The notes: generated by a model not told the origin, from the sequence alone. DNA of 64,000 bases from Aquamicrobium sp. (GCA_019739225.1 JAHHDT010000005.1:868001-932000), one strand, 5' to 3'; shown: positions 53,264 to 62,158, counted from the stretch's first letter. A program made the numbers and translations.

Positions 53264-55282
53264 TCACCGGGCGCGCGTATTGAGATAGTTGCCCGGCCGG
53301 GTCTGGCGTCTGATTTCGTCCATCACCACGCCGCGCATGGTCGCTTCCATGTTCTTTGCAGTGCGGCGGGCAAGGTCTTCATTCTGTTCGGGCGTGCCGG
53401 CGCTGCCGTTCACCGTGACGGGTGCGGAAATCGAAATCACCTGTCCACCGACGCCGGCAGCGAGCGGCGCGCTACCGCCGCCGACAAGACCACCACCGGC
53501 AAACCGGGGAAGCGAGCCGCTGTTGATGGCCTCAAGTATTGCCCGGTGCTTGCGGGTGGCAGCGGCGTTCACCATGAACTCGCCATCGCTGGCAAGCACC
53601 GGAATCCTGTCATCGGTCGGTCCGCCCGGTCCGTAGATCATGCCACCCCCGGCACGGCGAAGGACGGGCGTGTTCTGGCTAGCGTTGATCTGCCCGCCAC
53701 CTGCGAAGCCGAAAAGCTTGCCGAGCCATCCGAAGATGCCACCGAAACCACCGCCGGCATTCTGCACCTCAAACATCGCCGTAAGCAGTTCGTCAAAGAT
53801 GCGATCGCTCAAGCGGCCGATGGCGTTGCCGAGCGCCTGAAGGGGCGGCACGCCGTTCATGATGTCCGCGCGGAAGCCGCCGATGAAGTCGCGCGCGGTA
53901 TCGGCCATGCCCTGCAAGCGCTGCTGCTGCGCATCAAGCGCCGCGTTTTCCTGATGGATGGCTTCATTCAGGGCAATGATGCGCTGGCGCTCATCGTCGG
54001 TAGCGGCCGCACCGGCTCGCCGGGAAGCTTCGGCGGCACGGCGCTCGGCATCCGTCGCACCGACAAGCCGCAATTCTTCCTCAAGCTCGGCAATGAGGTC
54101 CGCCACGGCCTGCCGTTCGCGTTCGATCTTCGACGCCGAAGCATCGCGTGAAGCACCACCGGAAGACGGGGGCGGGGTGTAAGGCGGTGGCGTGAAGGAA
54201 GTGCCGGGCGGTGTTGCGGCGTTCTCGCGTGCTTTCCGCCGAGCTTCGATCACGCGCACAATCTGCGCTTCGGTTTCCAGAAGGGCGGCGCGTTCTTCCT
54301 CCAGATATTGAATGTCGCCGGTCACGTCGCGGGCGAACATGCCGCCCTGCGATTGCTCGCCTTTCAGCTTAAGTATCTTGTTTTCGAGGTCCATCTGTTG
54401 CTTGCCGATGGTGGCAAGCTGGGCATCAAGGCTGGCCGCTTGCTGGTCCTCGAAATTGCGGAAGCTATCGATGAACTGTTGCAGCGCGCTCGCGGCGTTG
54501 ACGATTGCCCCTTTCAGCGCCGTGCCGACAGTCTGCGACACAATTTGAAACTGCCGATCTACCTCGGCGGCGCGCGTGATCACGTCATCGGACAGGATAT
54601 TGCCGAGCCGGTGCGCTTCATCGATGGTGCGGCGGATGCCGGCCGCGCCTTGGTCCAGAAGCTCAACGAAACGCTCGCCAGCCGAACCGCCGAACAACTC
54701 ATCGGAAATCCGTATCTGCGCTGCCTTATCGAACTTACCCAGCCGGTCGATGATTTCGAGTAGCAGCGTTGACGGGTCGGCAAGCTTCCGTTTCAGTTCT
54801 TCGGCCGTATAGCCGAGCCGCTCGAAAGCTTCGGCCGCGCTCCCCTTGCCTGTCAGTGCGAACTCGTCGCCGCGTAGGGATAGCTCTTTCAGGCCATCAA
54901 TCATCGCGTCCACAGGGATGCGAGCCTGTTCGGCAACCGTAGCCCATTCCTGAAAGACGCGGTTTGACACGCCAGCACGCTTCGCTTCGTCGCCGATCTG
55001 GGCAATGCCTTTCGCAATCTGTCCGAATTGCCCGACGATGCCGGCCACGCCACCGGCTGCAATGCCGCCTAAAAGCCCAACGCCGAAGTTCTTGAAGACA
55101 CCACCGACACGGGCAGCGGCTGCGCCCATGGTTTTCTCGAGGCGGTCGCCGGATAGCTTTGCGCGCTTTTCGATCTGGCCGAAGCCGCCGCCGAAAACCT
55201 TGGAAGCTTTAGCCATGTTCTTTTCGAGGTCGCGCGTGCGCGCCTCAACGCTGACTATCAGGCGTTCAATATCGGCGTTCAT
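53264..55282 (-). CDS. Phage tail tape measure-like protein
   Basis: This 672-residue protein has the normal make-up of tail-length tape measures. It starts with an N-terminal coiled coil (MNADIERLIVSVEARTRDLEKNMAKASK). A Gly/Ala hydrophobic stretch lies near 75-95 (FKNFGVGLLGGIAAGGVAGIVGQ), and long charged helices run from about 290 to 450 interrupted by a Pro-rich linker. The Gly-rich C-terminal third contains FGFAGGGQINASQ, DDRIPVLASDGEFMVNAAATRKH and FAGGGLVGGG, the signature end of this family in alphaproteobacterial phages. It overlaps terL by 4 bp and is the last gene of the structural operon. No tail tube or baseplate gene accompanies it. Confidence 0.88.
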   Translation of the reverse strand: MNADIERLIVSVEARTRDLEKNMAKASKVFGGGFGQIEKRAKLSGDRLEKTMGAAAARVGGVFKNFGVGLLGGIAAGGVAGIVGQFGQIAKGIAQIGDEAKRAGVSNRVFQEWATVAEQARIPVDAMIDGLKELSLRGDEFALTGKGSAAEAFERLGYTAEELKRKLADPSTLLLEIIDRLGKFDKAAQIRISDELFGGSAGERFVELLDQGAAGIRRTIDEAHRLGNILSDDVITRAAEVDRQFQIVSQTVGTALKGAIVNAASALQQFIDSFRNFEDQQAASLDAQLATIGKQQMDLENKILKLKGEQSQGGMFARDVTGDIQYLEEERAALLETEAQIVRVIEARRKARENAATPPGTSFTPPPYTPPPSSGGASRDASASKIERERQAVADLIAELEEELRLVGATDAERRAAEASRRAGAAATDDERQRIIALNEAIHQENAALDAQQQRLQGMADTARDFIGGFRADIMNGVPPLQALGNAIGRLSDRIFDELLTAMFEVQNAGGGFGGIFGWLGKLFGFAGGGQINASQNTPVLRRAGGGMIYGPGGPTDDRIPVLASDGEFMVNAAATRKHRAILEAINSGSLPRFAGGGLVGGGSAPLAAGVGGQVISISAPVTVNGSAGTPEQNEDLARRTAKNMEATMRGVVMDEIRRQTRPGNYLNTRAR

Positions 55283-56916
55283 GCTGCATCCTTATTGTTC
55301 AAGAGCGCGTCCAGTTCGTCGGGGTCCATTTCGAGGAATGAACGGGTGTTGTCGTTGAGGGCGGCGAAGCGCACGGCCATAAGGGTAGCTACGGCGCCAT
55401 CGATCTTGTCGCGGGACTTCGACTTGTCGAATTTGCGATTGCCGGCCGCATCGCGCACCACGGCCACGTTGTCGAAGTTCCAACGAAGGATAGGGTTGCC
55501 GGCGTGATAGAGTTTGCCGGTGATGATGGCGCGCTCCACCTCGTCACAGGCCGGCGACATGGAAATGAAGCCCTGTCGGAAATCGACCACCGGCAAGTCA
55601 TCATTCATTAGGTTGCGCTGAAGCTGTTGCGCCCGCCACGGATCGAAAGCGATCTGGCGCACGTCATACTCCGCGTGAAGCTTTCTGATTTCGGCTTCAA
55701 CGAAGTCGTAATCGACAGCAGCGCCGGGCGTTGCAGTAATCAACCCGGCCTTTTCCCATTCCTGATAATTCACGCCTTCAACACGCGACTTCTTCGCCAG
55801 CGCGTCGGCTGGGCAGAAGAACCATGGCCGGACGATGTAACCGCCGTCATCGGTCGGCCACGCGGCAACGATTGCGGTTAGGTCCGACACTTCGGACAAA
55901 TCAACGCCTAGGAAACACGGCTTCCCTTTCAGCGCTTCGAAATCGACAGGGACCGATCCGCATCGGTCATAGGTCACCATGTCCACGAAGGGGCTGGAAC
56001 TCTGGTTCTGCCAAACCCCTAGGTAAAGCTGAAGCAGGGTTTCGCGCTCGATAAGCGAATAGCCGGCCTTGATCTTCCGTTCCTGAAGCGCCTTCAGCGA
56101 CGGATAGCCGCTCGACAGGCCGGGAAGAAGCTTGTGCCAGATGGCTTCGTCCTTCCAATCGACATCGGGGCCACACTCGAAAATGACCGGCAGCACATGA
56201 GGGTCAACGATCTGTCCAAGCTGAATTCGCTTCGCGGCGGACACCTCTTTATATGCTAGCGATTCCTGACCACGGCCGGCCGTGGTCAACACCACCATGA
56301 GCGTATCATTGGTTTTGTCGAGCGCCGACGACAGGACGCGCCAAAGTTCACGGTGCTTTTCCGTGGTCCAAGCGTGTAGCTCATCGGCGATCACTACCGA
56401 AGGCGTCGAACCGTGATGGCCGAGACCTTCCGACGAAATCGCCTCATAGCGGGTGCGCGTCTTGCTGTTCACAATCTGGTTCTTGTAGTCGCGGACGCGC
56501 GCCGTCTTGTCGTAACGACGATCCTGCGACACGATCAACGCGACTTCCTCGAAAAGCTCGCGCGCCTGCTTCCGGGCATAAGCCGCCGACTGGATCAGGC
56601 CACCGGCGATCTTCTCGGGACCGAAAGCGCACAGAAGGACGATGGCGGCGGCGAGCGCCGTCTTTCGCGAACCACGACCAAGCTGAATCACCACCTTCTT
56701 GATGATGCGTGTGCCATCGGGGTTTCGGGGTCCGAAGATCGCGCGGATGATGCGTTCGTGCCATTCGTCCAACTGGAAAGGATGACCGAGTGCGGGGTTC
56801 TTCGGATGGCGGTTCTTTCGAAGCCATTGCACGGCGCGCTCGCCATAGCCGAAAGGATCGGGGATCGGCGAGCCGTCGAAAAGCCATTCGGGATAGATGA
56901 CAAGGGTGTTGGTCAC
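55279..56916 (-). CDS. terL: Phage terminase large subunit
   Basis: This 545-residue packaging motor has ATPase Walker A VIQLGRGSRKTALAAAIV near residue 75 (a variant P-loop), Walker B TPSVVIADELHAWTTEKH near 170, and coupling motif VVLTTAGRG. The nuclease domain shows FLGVDLSEVSDLTAIVA (first metal Asp) near 338 and later FDPWRAQQL and DKIDGAVATLMAVRFA. It is a HK97-like type that works with the P27-family small subunit encoded just upstream; the two genes overlap by 4 bases. In most HK97-type phages terminase lies before portal, but here it comes late in the operon. Confidence 0.93.
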   Translation of the reverse strand: MTNTLVIYPEWLFDGSPIPDPFGYGERAVQWLRKNRHPKNPALGHPFQLDEWHERIIRAIFGPRNPDGTRIIKKVVIQLGRGSRKTALAAAIVLLCAFGPEKIAGGLIQSAAYARKQARELFEEVALIVSQDRRYDKTARVRDYKNQIVNSKTRTRYEAISSEGLGHHGSTPSVVIADELHAWTTEKHRELWRVLSSALDKTNDTLMVVLTTAGRGQESLAYKEVSAAKRIQLGQIVDPHVLPVIFECGPDVDWKDEAIWHKLLPGLSSGYPSLKALQERKIKAGYSLIERETLLQLYLGVWQNQSSSPFVDMVTYDRCGSVPVDFEALKGKPCFLGVDLSEVSDLTAIVAAWPTDDGGYIVRPWFFCPADALAKKSRVEGVNYQEWEKAGLITATPGAAVDYDFVEAEIRKLHAEYDVRQIAFDPWRAQQLQRNLMNDDLPVVDFRQGFISMSPACDEVERAIITGKLYHAGNPILRWNFDNVAVVRDAAGNRKFDKSKSRDKIDGAVATLMAVRFAALNDNTRSFLEMDPDELDALLNNKDAA

Positions 56917-57302
56917 AGGAAATCCTCGTCATCGTCGCCGGCCGCCATCACGGCACGGGACCGGGCAGCAGGAGTCAGGCCAAGCTCACCGGCCGCGCGA
57001 AGATGTTGCTGCATCATCTGCACTAGCGCGGTGCTGGCGGGATTGCGCTTGCCGTTCGGCAGCACGTTGCCGTTGGCCTGCACGTCACGAGCGGCCTGTC
57101 TCATCATGGCGACGGCGATCACGTAATTCTCAAAGGCGGCAAGGTCGGCGACGGTAAGCACCTTGCGCTCATTTACGATGATCGGCGCGATCTTGCGCCA
57201 TTCCGCCTTGGCGTCCTTCGACAGATACGAAGGTGCCTTCGGGACGGCCGTCACCGGCGAGGTGCCGGTGACGATGGTCGCGGGCTTTAATCCACGAGTC
57301 AC
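56913..57302 (-). CDS. terS: Phage terminase small subunit, P27 family
   Basis: This 129-residue DNA-recognition subunit shows the P27-family pattern: APSYLSKDAKAEWRKIAPIIVNERKVLTVADLAAFENY, followed by PNGKRNPASTALVQMMQQHLRAAGELGLTPAARSR. It recruits phage DNA for TerL. It is coupled to terL by an ATGA overlap and to the connector gene on its right in the same way. Confidence 0.9.
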   Translation of the reverse strand: MTRGLKPATIVTGTSPVTAVPKAPSYLSKDAKAEWRKIAPIIVNERKVLTVADLAAFENYVIAVAMMRQAARDVQANGNVLPNGKRNPASTALVQMMQQHLRAAGELGLTPAARSRAVMAAGDDDEDFL

Positions 57303-57613
57303 GACACGGCCACCGCGCGAAGCTCAAGGCCACGTCGCCGGCCGATCTCGGCGATTTCCTTGATATTGTAGGCGGTGCCTTCGTAGGTGATCCGGTCGGC
57401 AGTGGTGATGCCGGCGAGGTAGCGAACGCGGAAAATCACCGTGCCGGTTTCAGCCTCGCCGAAGCCAGTCAGGAACTCGCTTGCCGACTGCTGCACGATC
57501 TCGGCGCGCACCGAGGCAAGATTCGTCCAGGCGGTGACGACGCCACCGGACGGCGTGACGGTTTCCGTCTTGCGCTCGATGGCAATGACACGATCAAGCT
57601 TCCCGGCGCGCAT
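57299..57613 (-). CDS. Phage head closure/head-tail adaptor protein
   Basis: This 104-residue protein of the phage head-tail joining family opens MRAGKLDRVIAIERKTETVTPSGGVVTAWTNL, with VRAEIVQQSASEFLTG and VRYLAGITTADRITYEGTAYNIKEI later. The strand pattern is that of SPP1 gp16-like stoppers. The ATG at 57613, one base after the neighbour's stop, is correct; the track's 57853 start runs back into that neighbour. Confidence 0.83.
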   Translation of the reverse strand: MRAGKLDRVIAIERKTETVTPSGGVVTAWTNLASVRAEIVQQSASEFLTGFGEAETGTVIFRVRYLAGITTADRITYEGTAYNIKEIAEIGRRRGLELRAVAVS

Positions 57614-57614
57614 G

Positions 57615-58028
57615 TCAGATGCTCCACCGGATGACGGCTTCAACCGACAGAACGCCGTGACCATAGGCCGGGTCGGGGTCACGCGGCCAAACCGTGCGCG
57701 TGTGCTTGAAGTCATCGAACGCAAAGCCGACGCCATCGGGCCAATCGATAAGCGTTTGAGCCACGGCAGCGCCGATAGCTTTGGCACGGTCAAGCCCGTC
57801 TTCAACCGCCCACACATGCAGGTCGAGGAACACGCCGGCCACATACTGCCCATTGGCAGCGCGGCCGTGCATGACGGTCGTGCCGTTCGGGATCATGATC
57901 GCCGGGAGGTTTTCGGGGCGGCTGGAACCGGAACGGATATTCGAGGGATCGACAAGCGCCACCACGGCCGGCGCGGAAACCAGCGCCGTGCGGATGGCAG
58001 TCTGAAGGGCAAGGGTCGGCTCAATCAT
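57615..58028 (-). CDS. DUF3168 tail completion/terminator-like protein
   Basis: This 137-residue protein is typical of the DUF3168 family found in GTA and HK97-like clusters (GTA tail terminator, gp17-like). It begins MIEPTLALQTAIRTALVSAPAVVALV and contains VFLDLHVWAVEDGLDRAKAIGAAVAQTL. It closes the tail end that binds the head. Overlap of 4 bases with the HK97-gp10-like gene. Confidence 0.83.
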   Translation of the reverse strand: MIEPTLALQTAIRTALVSAPAVVALVDPSNIRSGSSRPENLPAIMIPNGTTVMHGRAANGQYVAGVFLDLHVWAVEDGLDRAKAIGAAVAQTLIDWPDGVGFAFDDFKHTRTVWPRDPDPAYGHGVLSVEAVIRWSI

Positions 58029-58453
58029 GGCTTGGCCCGATGCTGGCGAACGGCTTTCGCGATGGCGCGTTTCGTCCGGTTCTTCAGGCGCTTTTGCAGC
58101 ATCCGCACCGAAGGCCAGAAGAACGGTTGCGCCTCGTGCTCGCTGGTCCCGTATTCCTGAAGGTGCGGGTAGCGCACGTCGCTGTTGCCGGCCGTCACGA
58201 TGGCCTCAAGCTCGCCGGCAACACGCGAACCGCCCGGCTGCGAATAGGGCGGCGTCGTGCCACCGGGCGGCGTCACGGCGATGCTGGATTTCAAGTCGGG
58301 CGCGTCGGTGGCCGGATCGTCCGGTGCAAGGTGGCGCATGGTGGCGGCAAGTTCTTCCGCGTTCTGCACAAGCACCGGCTGCACGGCTTCGCGCACGTCC
58401 TGCGGAATAGCCATGAGCCGCCGCTGAAGCCGCTTGATCTGGTCAGAAGCCAT
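58025..58453 (-). CDS. HK97 gp10-like head-tail protein
   Basis: This 142-residue protein has the gp10-family layout. It starts MASDQIKRLQRRLMAIPQDVREAVQPVLVQNAEELAATMRHLAP, then a Pro/Gly-rich loop with PYSQPGGSRVAGELEAIVTAGNSD, then the family ending YPHLQEYGTSEHEAQPFFWPSVR and a basic tail. The ATG at 58453 inside the connector gene is preferred; the track's 58525 version adds residues that overlap that gene fully. Confidence 0.83.
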   Translation of the reverse strand: MASDQIKRLQRRLMAIPQDVREAVQPVLVQNAEELAATMRHLAPDDPATDAPDLKSSIAVTPPGGTTPPYSQPGGSRVAGELEAIVTAGNSDVRYPHLQEYGTSEHEAQPFFWPSVRMLQKRLKNRTKRAIAKAVRQHRAKP

Positions 58454-58769
58454 CTTCGGCAGCCTCATCAACGGTGACGCCGAAGCGGGAAACGCGGTAG
58501 CTTTCGGCGATGGACACGACGCCAAACGGGGCCATCTGGCCGGCGATGCCGTAGGCGACGGCCTCGCGTTGCTCGTAATAGAACGCGACCAGCATCAACA
58601 TGGCGCGTTTCAGGTCGGCCGGGACGGGGTCGAAGTCGGCGAGCGGCTTGCCGATGTAATTGCCGAGCCACGTTTCGGCGGCGTCGATGAAAAGCGTCAA
58701 AAGCTCGTCATCGTCATTGCCGGCGATGTTCGAATAGGACTTGGCGAGCGACAGGGTGACGGTGCTCAT
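58443..58769 (-). CDS. Head-tail connector protein (gp6-like)
   Basis: This 108-residue connector of the HK97 gp6 family reads MSTVTLSLAKSYSNIAGNDDDELLTLFIDAAETWLGNYIG, followed by FDPVPADLKRAMLMLVAFYYEQREA. It forms the ring attached to the portal. It overlaps the following gp10-like gene by 11 bases and the preceding small gene by 4. Confidence 0.87.
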   Translation of the reverse strand: MSTVTLSLAKSYSNIAGNDDDELLTLFIDAAETWLGNYIGKPLADFDPVPADLKRAMLMLVAFYYEQREAVAYGIAGQMAPFGVVSIAESYRVSRFGVTVDEAAEDGF

Positions 58770-59023
58770 TCCGTGGTGGCCTTCTGTGAAAAAGTTATTT
58801 CGGGAATCTCTTGCGCGGTGCTCCCCGCGCCGGTCCCCTTCAAAGCCGCAAAGTTCGAGACCACCCCCCGCCTGCGCTGGGTCGGGGTCGGCGTGTTCAT
58901 AGCTTGCTCAAGCGTCCAGCCGCGCCGAAGGCGGTTGCGTAACGTTCCTTCCGGGACGCCGCACATGCCGGCAAGCTCATTGATCGTGTGACGGGTGTCA
59001 CGGAACACAAGCAGCGTGGTCAT
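58766..59023 (-). CDS. Small HTH-like protein in the head module
   Basis: This 85-residue protein MTTLLVFRDTRHTINELAGMCGVPEGTLRNRLRRGWTLEQAMNTP resembles the short helix-turn-helix segment often linked to HNH or DNA-methyltransferase genes in phages. The rest is polar. The start is ATG at 59023, overlapping the HNH stop by 4 bases; the track's longer version begins inside the HNH gene. Confidence 0.65.
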   Translation of the reverse strand: MTTLLVFRDTRHTINELAGMCGVPEGTLRNRLRRGWTLEQAMNTPTPTQRRRGVVSNFAALKGTGAGSTAQEIPEITFSQKATTE

Positions 59024-59367
59024 CGGCGGCGCTCCATGCGCTGCTTGGTGCTGTTGTGGCAGCGGGTGCAAAGCGACTGCCAGTTGCGGCGATTCCAGAA
59101 CAAGGCGAGGTCGCGTCGATGCGGAATGATATGGTCAACGGTTGTGGCCGGTGCGCCGCATCCGGGCATCACGCAATAGGGATGCGCGGCGAGGTAATCG
59201 CGCCGAGCCTTGCGCCATTCGTAACCGTATAGGCGTTGTGATGCCGAGCCGCGTTGTGCGTCATGGCGGCGATTGCGTTCGCGAGTGGCATTGATCTGGC
59301 AAGGGCAGCGCTCGCCATGCGGTATCTTGCGCATGCCGCAAGCACAAAGATGCGGCGGGCGGGTCAT
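59020..59367 (-). CDS. HNH endonuclease
   Basis: This 115-residue HNH nuclease has zinc-binding CACGMRKIPHGERCPC near the N-terminus. The core CVMPGCGAPATTVDHIIPHRRDLALFWNRRNWQSLCTRCHNSTKQ contains the DH...N...H catalytic triad and the CxxC pair. In HK97-type phages and in capsid-forming satellites, such an enzyme sits beside the terminase and is needed for specific end cutting. Here it is separated from terS by five connector-type genes. Confidence 0.9.
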   Translation of the reverse strand: MTRPPHLCACGMRKIPHGERCPCQINATRERNRRHDAQRGSASQRLYGYEWRKARRDYLAAHPYCVMPGCGAPATTVDHIIPHRRDLALFWNRRNWQSLCTRCHNSTKQRMERRR

Positions 59368-59960
59368 GACAGCGCCCTTAGTCTGGCGATGCCCTCGCGA
59401 ACTTCCGCGTCGGAAGGCAGGTCTTGCGGATCATATTCGCCATCCTGCTTTTCCTCGCCGCCGCCATAGATGGCATACAGCTTGGCGACGTGGCCTCGAT
59501 GGGCGGTGATGATCTGCGGAACGGTCGCGTTGAGAGCGTCGTCGGCGGACCAGCCAAGCCAGCCGGTGGCAATGGCGAAAAGTTCTTCCAAGCTCTTGCG
59601 GATCGACAGCGGCTTGCCGGCGCGTTCGCGCTTCTCGGCATGGCTGTCGTCGCCATCTTGCGAAAGGCCATAGCAGTCCGCCAGAAGATCAATGAGCGGT
59701 TCGGCAAGGTGCTGAAGGTCGCGGACGCCGCTTTCGGTCACGCGCGCCGTAAGCAGGCGTCGCGCGGCTGGCCCGTTGTCGCTGCACTCGGCGATCATGT
59801 CGCCGATGATGATGGTGTTGCATTCTTCGATGCCGCGCAAAAGGTTAGTAAGACCATGGCGGCACTCAAGGCGGTAAGCGGCTCGCAAGGACGGGCGAAG
59901 GTGCACGGCGTTGCCGCCATGCACAATCACTATGTCGTCGGATGCGAGCCGCGTTGTCAT
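59364..59960 (-). CDS. Tail-assembly-chaperone-like protein (GTA type), tentative
   Basis: This is a 198-residue protein. The first half resembles GTA gp10-like chaperones (GNAVHLRPSLRAAYRLECRHGLTNLLRGIEECN...). The second half has FAIATGWLGWSADDALNATVPQIITAHRGH, the arrangement of the small GTA chaperone partner that normally overlaps it. So it may be a fused pair of chaperones. It lies after the capsid gene rather than just before the tape measure, as it would in GTAs. I rate the assignment moderate. Confidence 0.6.
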   Translation of the reverse strand: MTTRLASDDIVIVHGGNAVHLRPSLRAAYRLECRHGLTNLLRGIEECNTIIIGDMIAECSDNGPAARRLLTARVTESGVRDLQHLAEPLIDLLADCYGLSQDGDDSHAEKRERAGKPLSIRKSLEELFAIATGWLGWSADDALNATVPQIITAHRGHVAKLYAIYGGGEEKQDGEYDPQDLPSDAEVREGIARLRALS

Positions 59961-59965
59961 GGTCG

Positions 59966-61522
59966 TTACGCTGCGATCTTCAGCTTGATCAGGGCTTCGC
60001 CCATCACAACCTTGCCGCCGACGCGACGACGGCCACCGAACACAACGATGTCCTCGCCGAAGCGGGTGTTGTAGTCGGCGAACGGCTCAAACGAGACGCG
60101 ATCCGTGATCAGGTAGCCGCGATTGAAGTCGCCGAAGATGATCGGCGTAGCGTTTTCGGCCACGTCCGGCATGTAGTCGCATTCATAGACCGGCTTGCCG
60201 AGCAGAAGACCGGGCTGGCCTGCCTGAAGACCGGACTGCCAAAGCAGATTGCCATCGCTGTCACGAAGGCCGCGCACAACGCGCATGGTCTTGCGGTTCA
60301 TCAGCCAAGCGCCATTGAGCGCATATGCCGACTTCACGCCATAGAACACGTCGAGCAAGGCGTCGGTGCCGATTGCGGCCGCTTCGATGTCCTCGACTTC
60401 GGCAGAAGTCAGAACGCCTTCCGCCTGCGTGGTGCCGTTGCCGGTAACAAACCACTCGTTTTCGAGAGTGCCGAACTCGGCGACGATATGCGACTGAAGG
60501 AAGTCGACCAGATTGACGGCGCTGTCCTCCAACGCGGTGCGCGATACCGGCGTCATGACGCCCATGGCAAAATTCTTCACGTCGATCTGTTCGAAGGTCG
60601 GTTCGGAAGACGGCTTTGCCTGCACTTCCGTCACGATGCCGGGCTGCACGCGGTTCACCAAACGCGGAATCTGAAGCAGGGCGCTGCCTACGGTAACGAC
60701 GCGCGCAAGCTGACGAACCGGCGAGGCAGGACGCAGCTTTTCGAGGATGGTTGCCGAAAAATCGTCCTGCACCAGATTGCCGGCGGTGCCGGGCGTGGCG
60801 ACGGTGAGCGTCTTCTTTTCGAGAAGGGACGTGCGAAGCTCGGCTTCGAACGCCTTCATATTGTCGTTTTCGCCGGCCGGATGATTGTTGTTCGCAGCAA
60901 CAGGCCGTTTGCTCTTGGCTTCCAGCTTGTCGGTTGCGGCCTTCAGGGCGGCAACTTCCGCCTTCAGGTCGGCGAGTGCCTTGGTCTCAATAACCGGATC
61001 GGCGGTCTTCACTTCCGGCGCGGCCGGATCGTTCTTCACTTCAGGTTCCATGCTGTTTTCCTTGGGAGAGATTGCCGCGCCATCTGCGGACTTCACGTTG
61101 AGAACGCGCGCGCCCGGATGGCTCGGATTCGCGACGATGGAGATTTCGCAGACGCGCAAGGCGTAGATGTCGCGACCACCACCGGGCCGGGACTTGGTTT
61201 CGGCGGGCCTGAAGCCGATGGACAGGCCGGACACGCGGCCGGAACGAAGGCGGGTGTGCACTTCGCGGGCGCGGGGAACGGATTCGAGGTAGAGCCGGCC
61301 CTTTGCTTCAAGGCCGGCATCTGTTTCCGTGACCGCTTCCCAATGGCCGATAGCCGTTCCGGCATCGTGCTCGAAAAGGATCGGCATTGCCGGGGCGATG
61401 CTGAAAGCGCCCTTGTGGATCACGTCACCGGCGCTATCAGGGGAACCAAAGGGCCAAGCAAGCCCGGTGATGGTGCCGGCATCGTCAACGTTGAAGCTGG
61501 CTTTGATTTCGAGCTTATCCAC
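59966..61522 (-). CDS. HK97 prohead protease and major capsid protein fusion
   Basis: This is a 518-residue polyprotein. Residues 5-150 are a U35/HK97 prohead protease, with catalytic His52 in ILFEHDAGTA and Ser101 in VSGLSIGFRP. Residues about 160-220 form the scaffolding delta region (VIETKALADLKAEVAALKAATDKLEAKSK). From about 220 to 518 comes the HK97-fold capsid protein: MKAFEAELRTSLLEKK, LVQDDFSATILEKLRPASPVRQLARV, IFGDFNRGYLITDRVSFE. In many phages these are two genes; here they form one open frame. The stop lies 5 bases before the next gene and the start overlaps the upstream gene by 8. Confidence 0.92.
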   Translation of the reverse strand: MDKLEIKASFNVDDAGTITGLAWPFGSPDSAGDVIHKGAFSIAPAMPILFEHDAGTAIGHWEAVTETDAGLEAKGRLYLESVPRAREVHTRLRSGRVSGLSIGFRPAETKSRPGGGRDIYALRVCEISIVANPSHPGARVLNVKSADGAAISPKENSMEPEVKNDPAAPEVKTADPVIETKALADLKAEVAALKAATDKLEAKSKRPVAANNNHPAGENDNMKAFEAELRTSLLEKKTLTVATPGTAGNLVQDDFSATILEKLRPASPVRQLARVVTVGSALLQIPRLVNRVQPGIVTEVQAKPSSEPTFEQIDVKNFAMGVMTPVSRTALEDSAVNLVDFLQSHIVAEFGTLENEWFVTGNGTTQAEGVLTSAEVEDIEAAAIGTDALLDVFYGVKSAYALNGAWLMNRKTMRVVRGLRDSDGNLLWQSGLQAGQPGLLLGKPVYECDYMPDVAENATPIIFGDFNRGYLITDRVSFEPFADYNTRFGEDIVVFGGRRRVGGKVVMGEALIKLKIAA

Positions 61523-61940
61523 GGTCGGCCTCGCTGATAGCTGCGGCGAGGTCGCCGGTTGCGGCGGCTTCCGTGGTCGCTGTCACGCTGGCGGCATCGA
61601 TCTTGCTGCCGTCGATCTGGCCGGGTTCGTCCTGGCTGTCGGCGGGCGCGCCGAACCAAATGACTTCAAGGATGGACAGCGCCACCGGCAGGGTTTCGGC
61701 AAGCGGGCGCTGCTGCACATAGACCGCGACCAGCTTGAAGGCTTCGGCCGGTTCCATGCCGCCGCCGACCAAGGCGAGCCGGATCGTTTCCGAAATATCG
61801 CCGATGCTGAAGGACAAGGAACGGATACGCTGAAACAGAAGGCCGATGCCGACGCCGGTCTTGCGCTGAAGTTCTTCGATTAGGGGAAAGGGCAGGGCGA
61901 AGGTGTGTTCGCTATCGCCGAGAAAGGCGGTGTGCTTCAT
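61515..61940 (-). CDS. Gene-transfer-agent family tail chaperone (GTA gp10-like)
   Basis: This 141-residue protein has the GTA-family pattern MKHTAFLGDSEHTFALPFPLIEELQRKTGVGIGLLFQRI and SETIRLALVGGGMEPAEAFKLVAVYVQQRPLAETLPVALSILEVIWFG. In Rhodobacter-type GTAs this family lies between the tail tube and tape measure genes. Here it lies between the portal and the protease-capsid fusion. The tail end of the protein is Ala/Thr-rich and low-complexity. Overlaps of 4 bases on one side and 8 on the other tie it into the operon. Confidence 0.82.
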   Translation of the reverse strand: MKHTAFLGDSEHTFALPFPLIEELQRKTGVGIGLLFQRIRSLSFSIGDISETIRLALVGGGMEPAEAFKLVAVYVQQRPLAETLPVALSILEVIWFGAPADSQDEPGQIDGSKIDAASVTATTEAAATGDLAAAISEADRG

Positions 61941-62158
61941 TCGCCTTCGGCCTCGCGCCGGCCGAACTCTGTCGGCTCACTATAGTGGGGCGGCGTGTCG
62001 GGCGTGACGACGACAGGGTCGGGTAGACCTTCCATGAACTCGGCGAGCACGTCGCCGATGGCATTGCGAAGGGCTGGCTTGAAGCGTTCTTCAATGGCGC
62101 GCTCGAATTCCGCGATACGGGCATCAAATACGATGGTGAAGCGTTCGCTTTGGGTCAT
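61937..62158 (-). CDS. Small unknown phage protein (73 aa)
   Basis: This 73-residue protein (MTQSERFTIVFDARIAEFERAIEERFKPALRNAIGDVLAEFMEG...) is helical for the first 45 residues, then proline-rich and acidic. No family is recognised. ATGA overlaps with both the portal gene and the chaperone gene show that it is a real member of the operon. Confidence 0.7.
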   Translation of the reverse strand: MTQSERFTIVFDARIAEFERAIEERFKPALRNAIGDVLAEFMEGLPDPVVVTPDTPPHYSEPTEFGRREAEGE

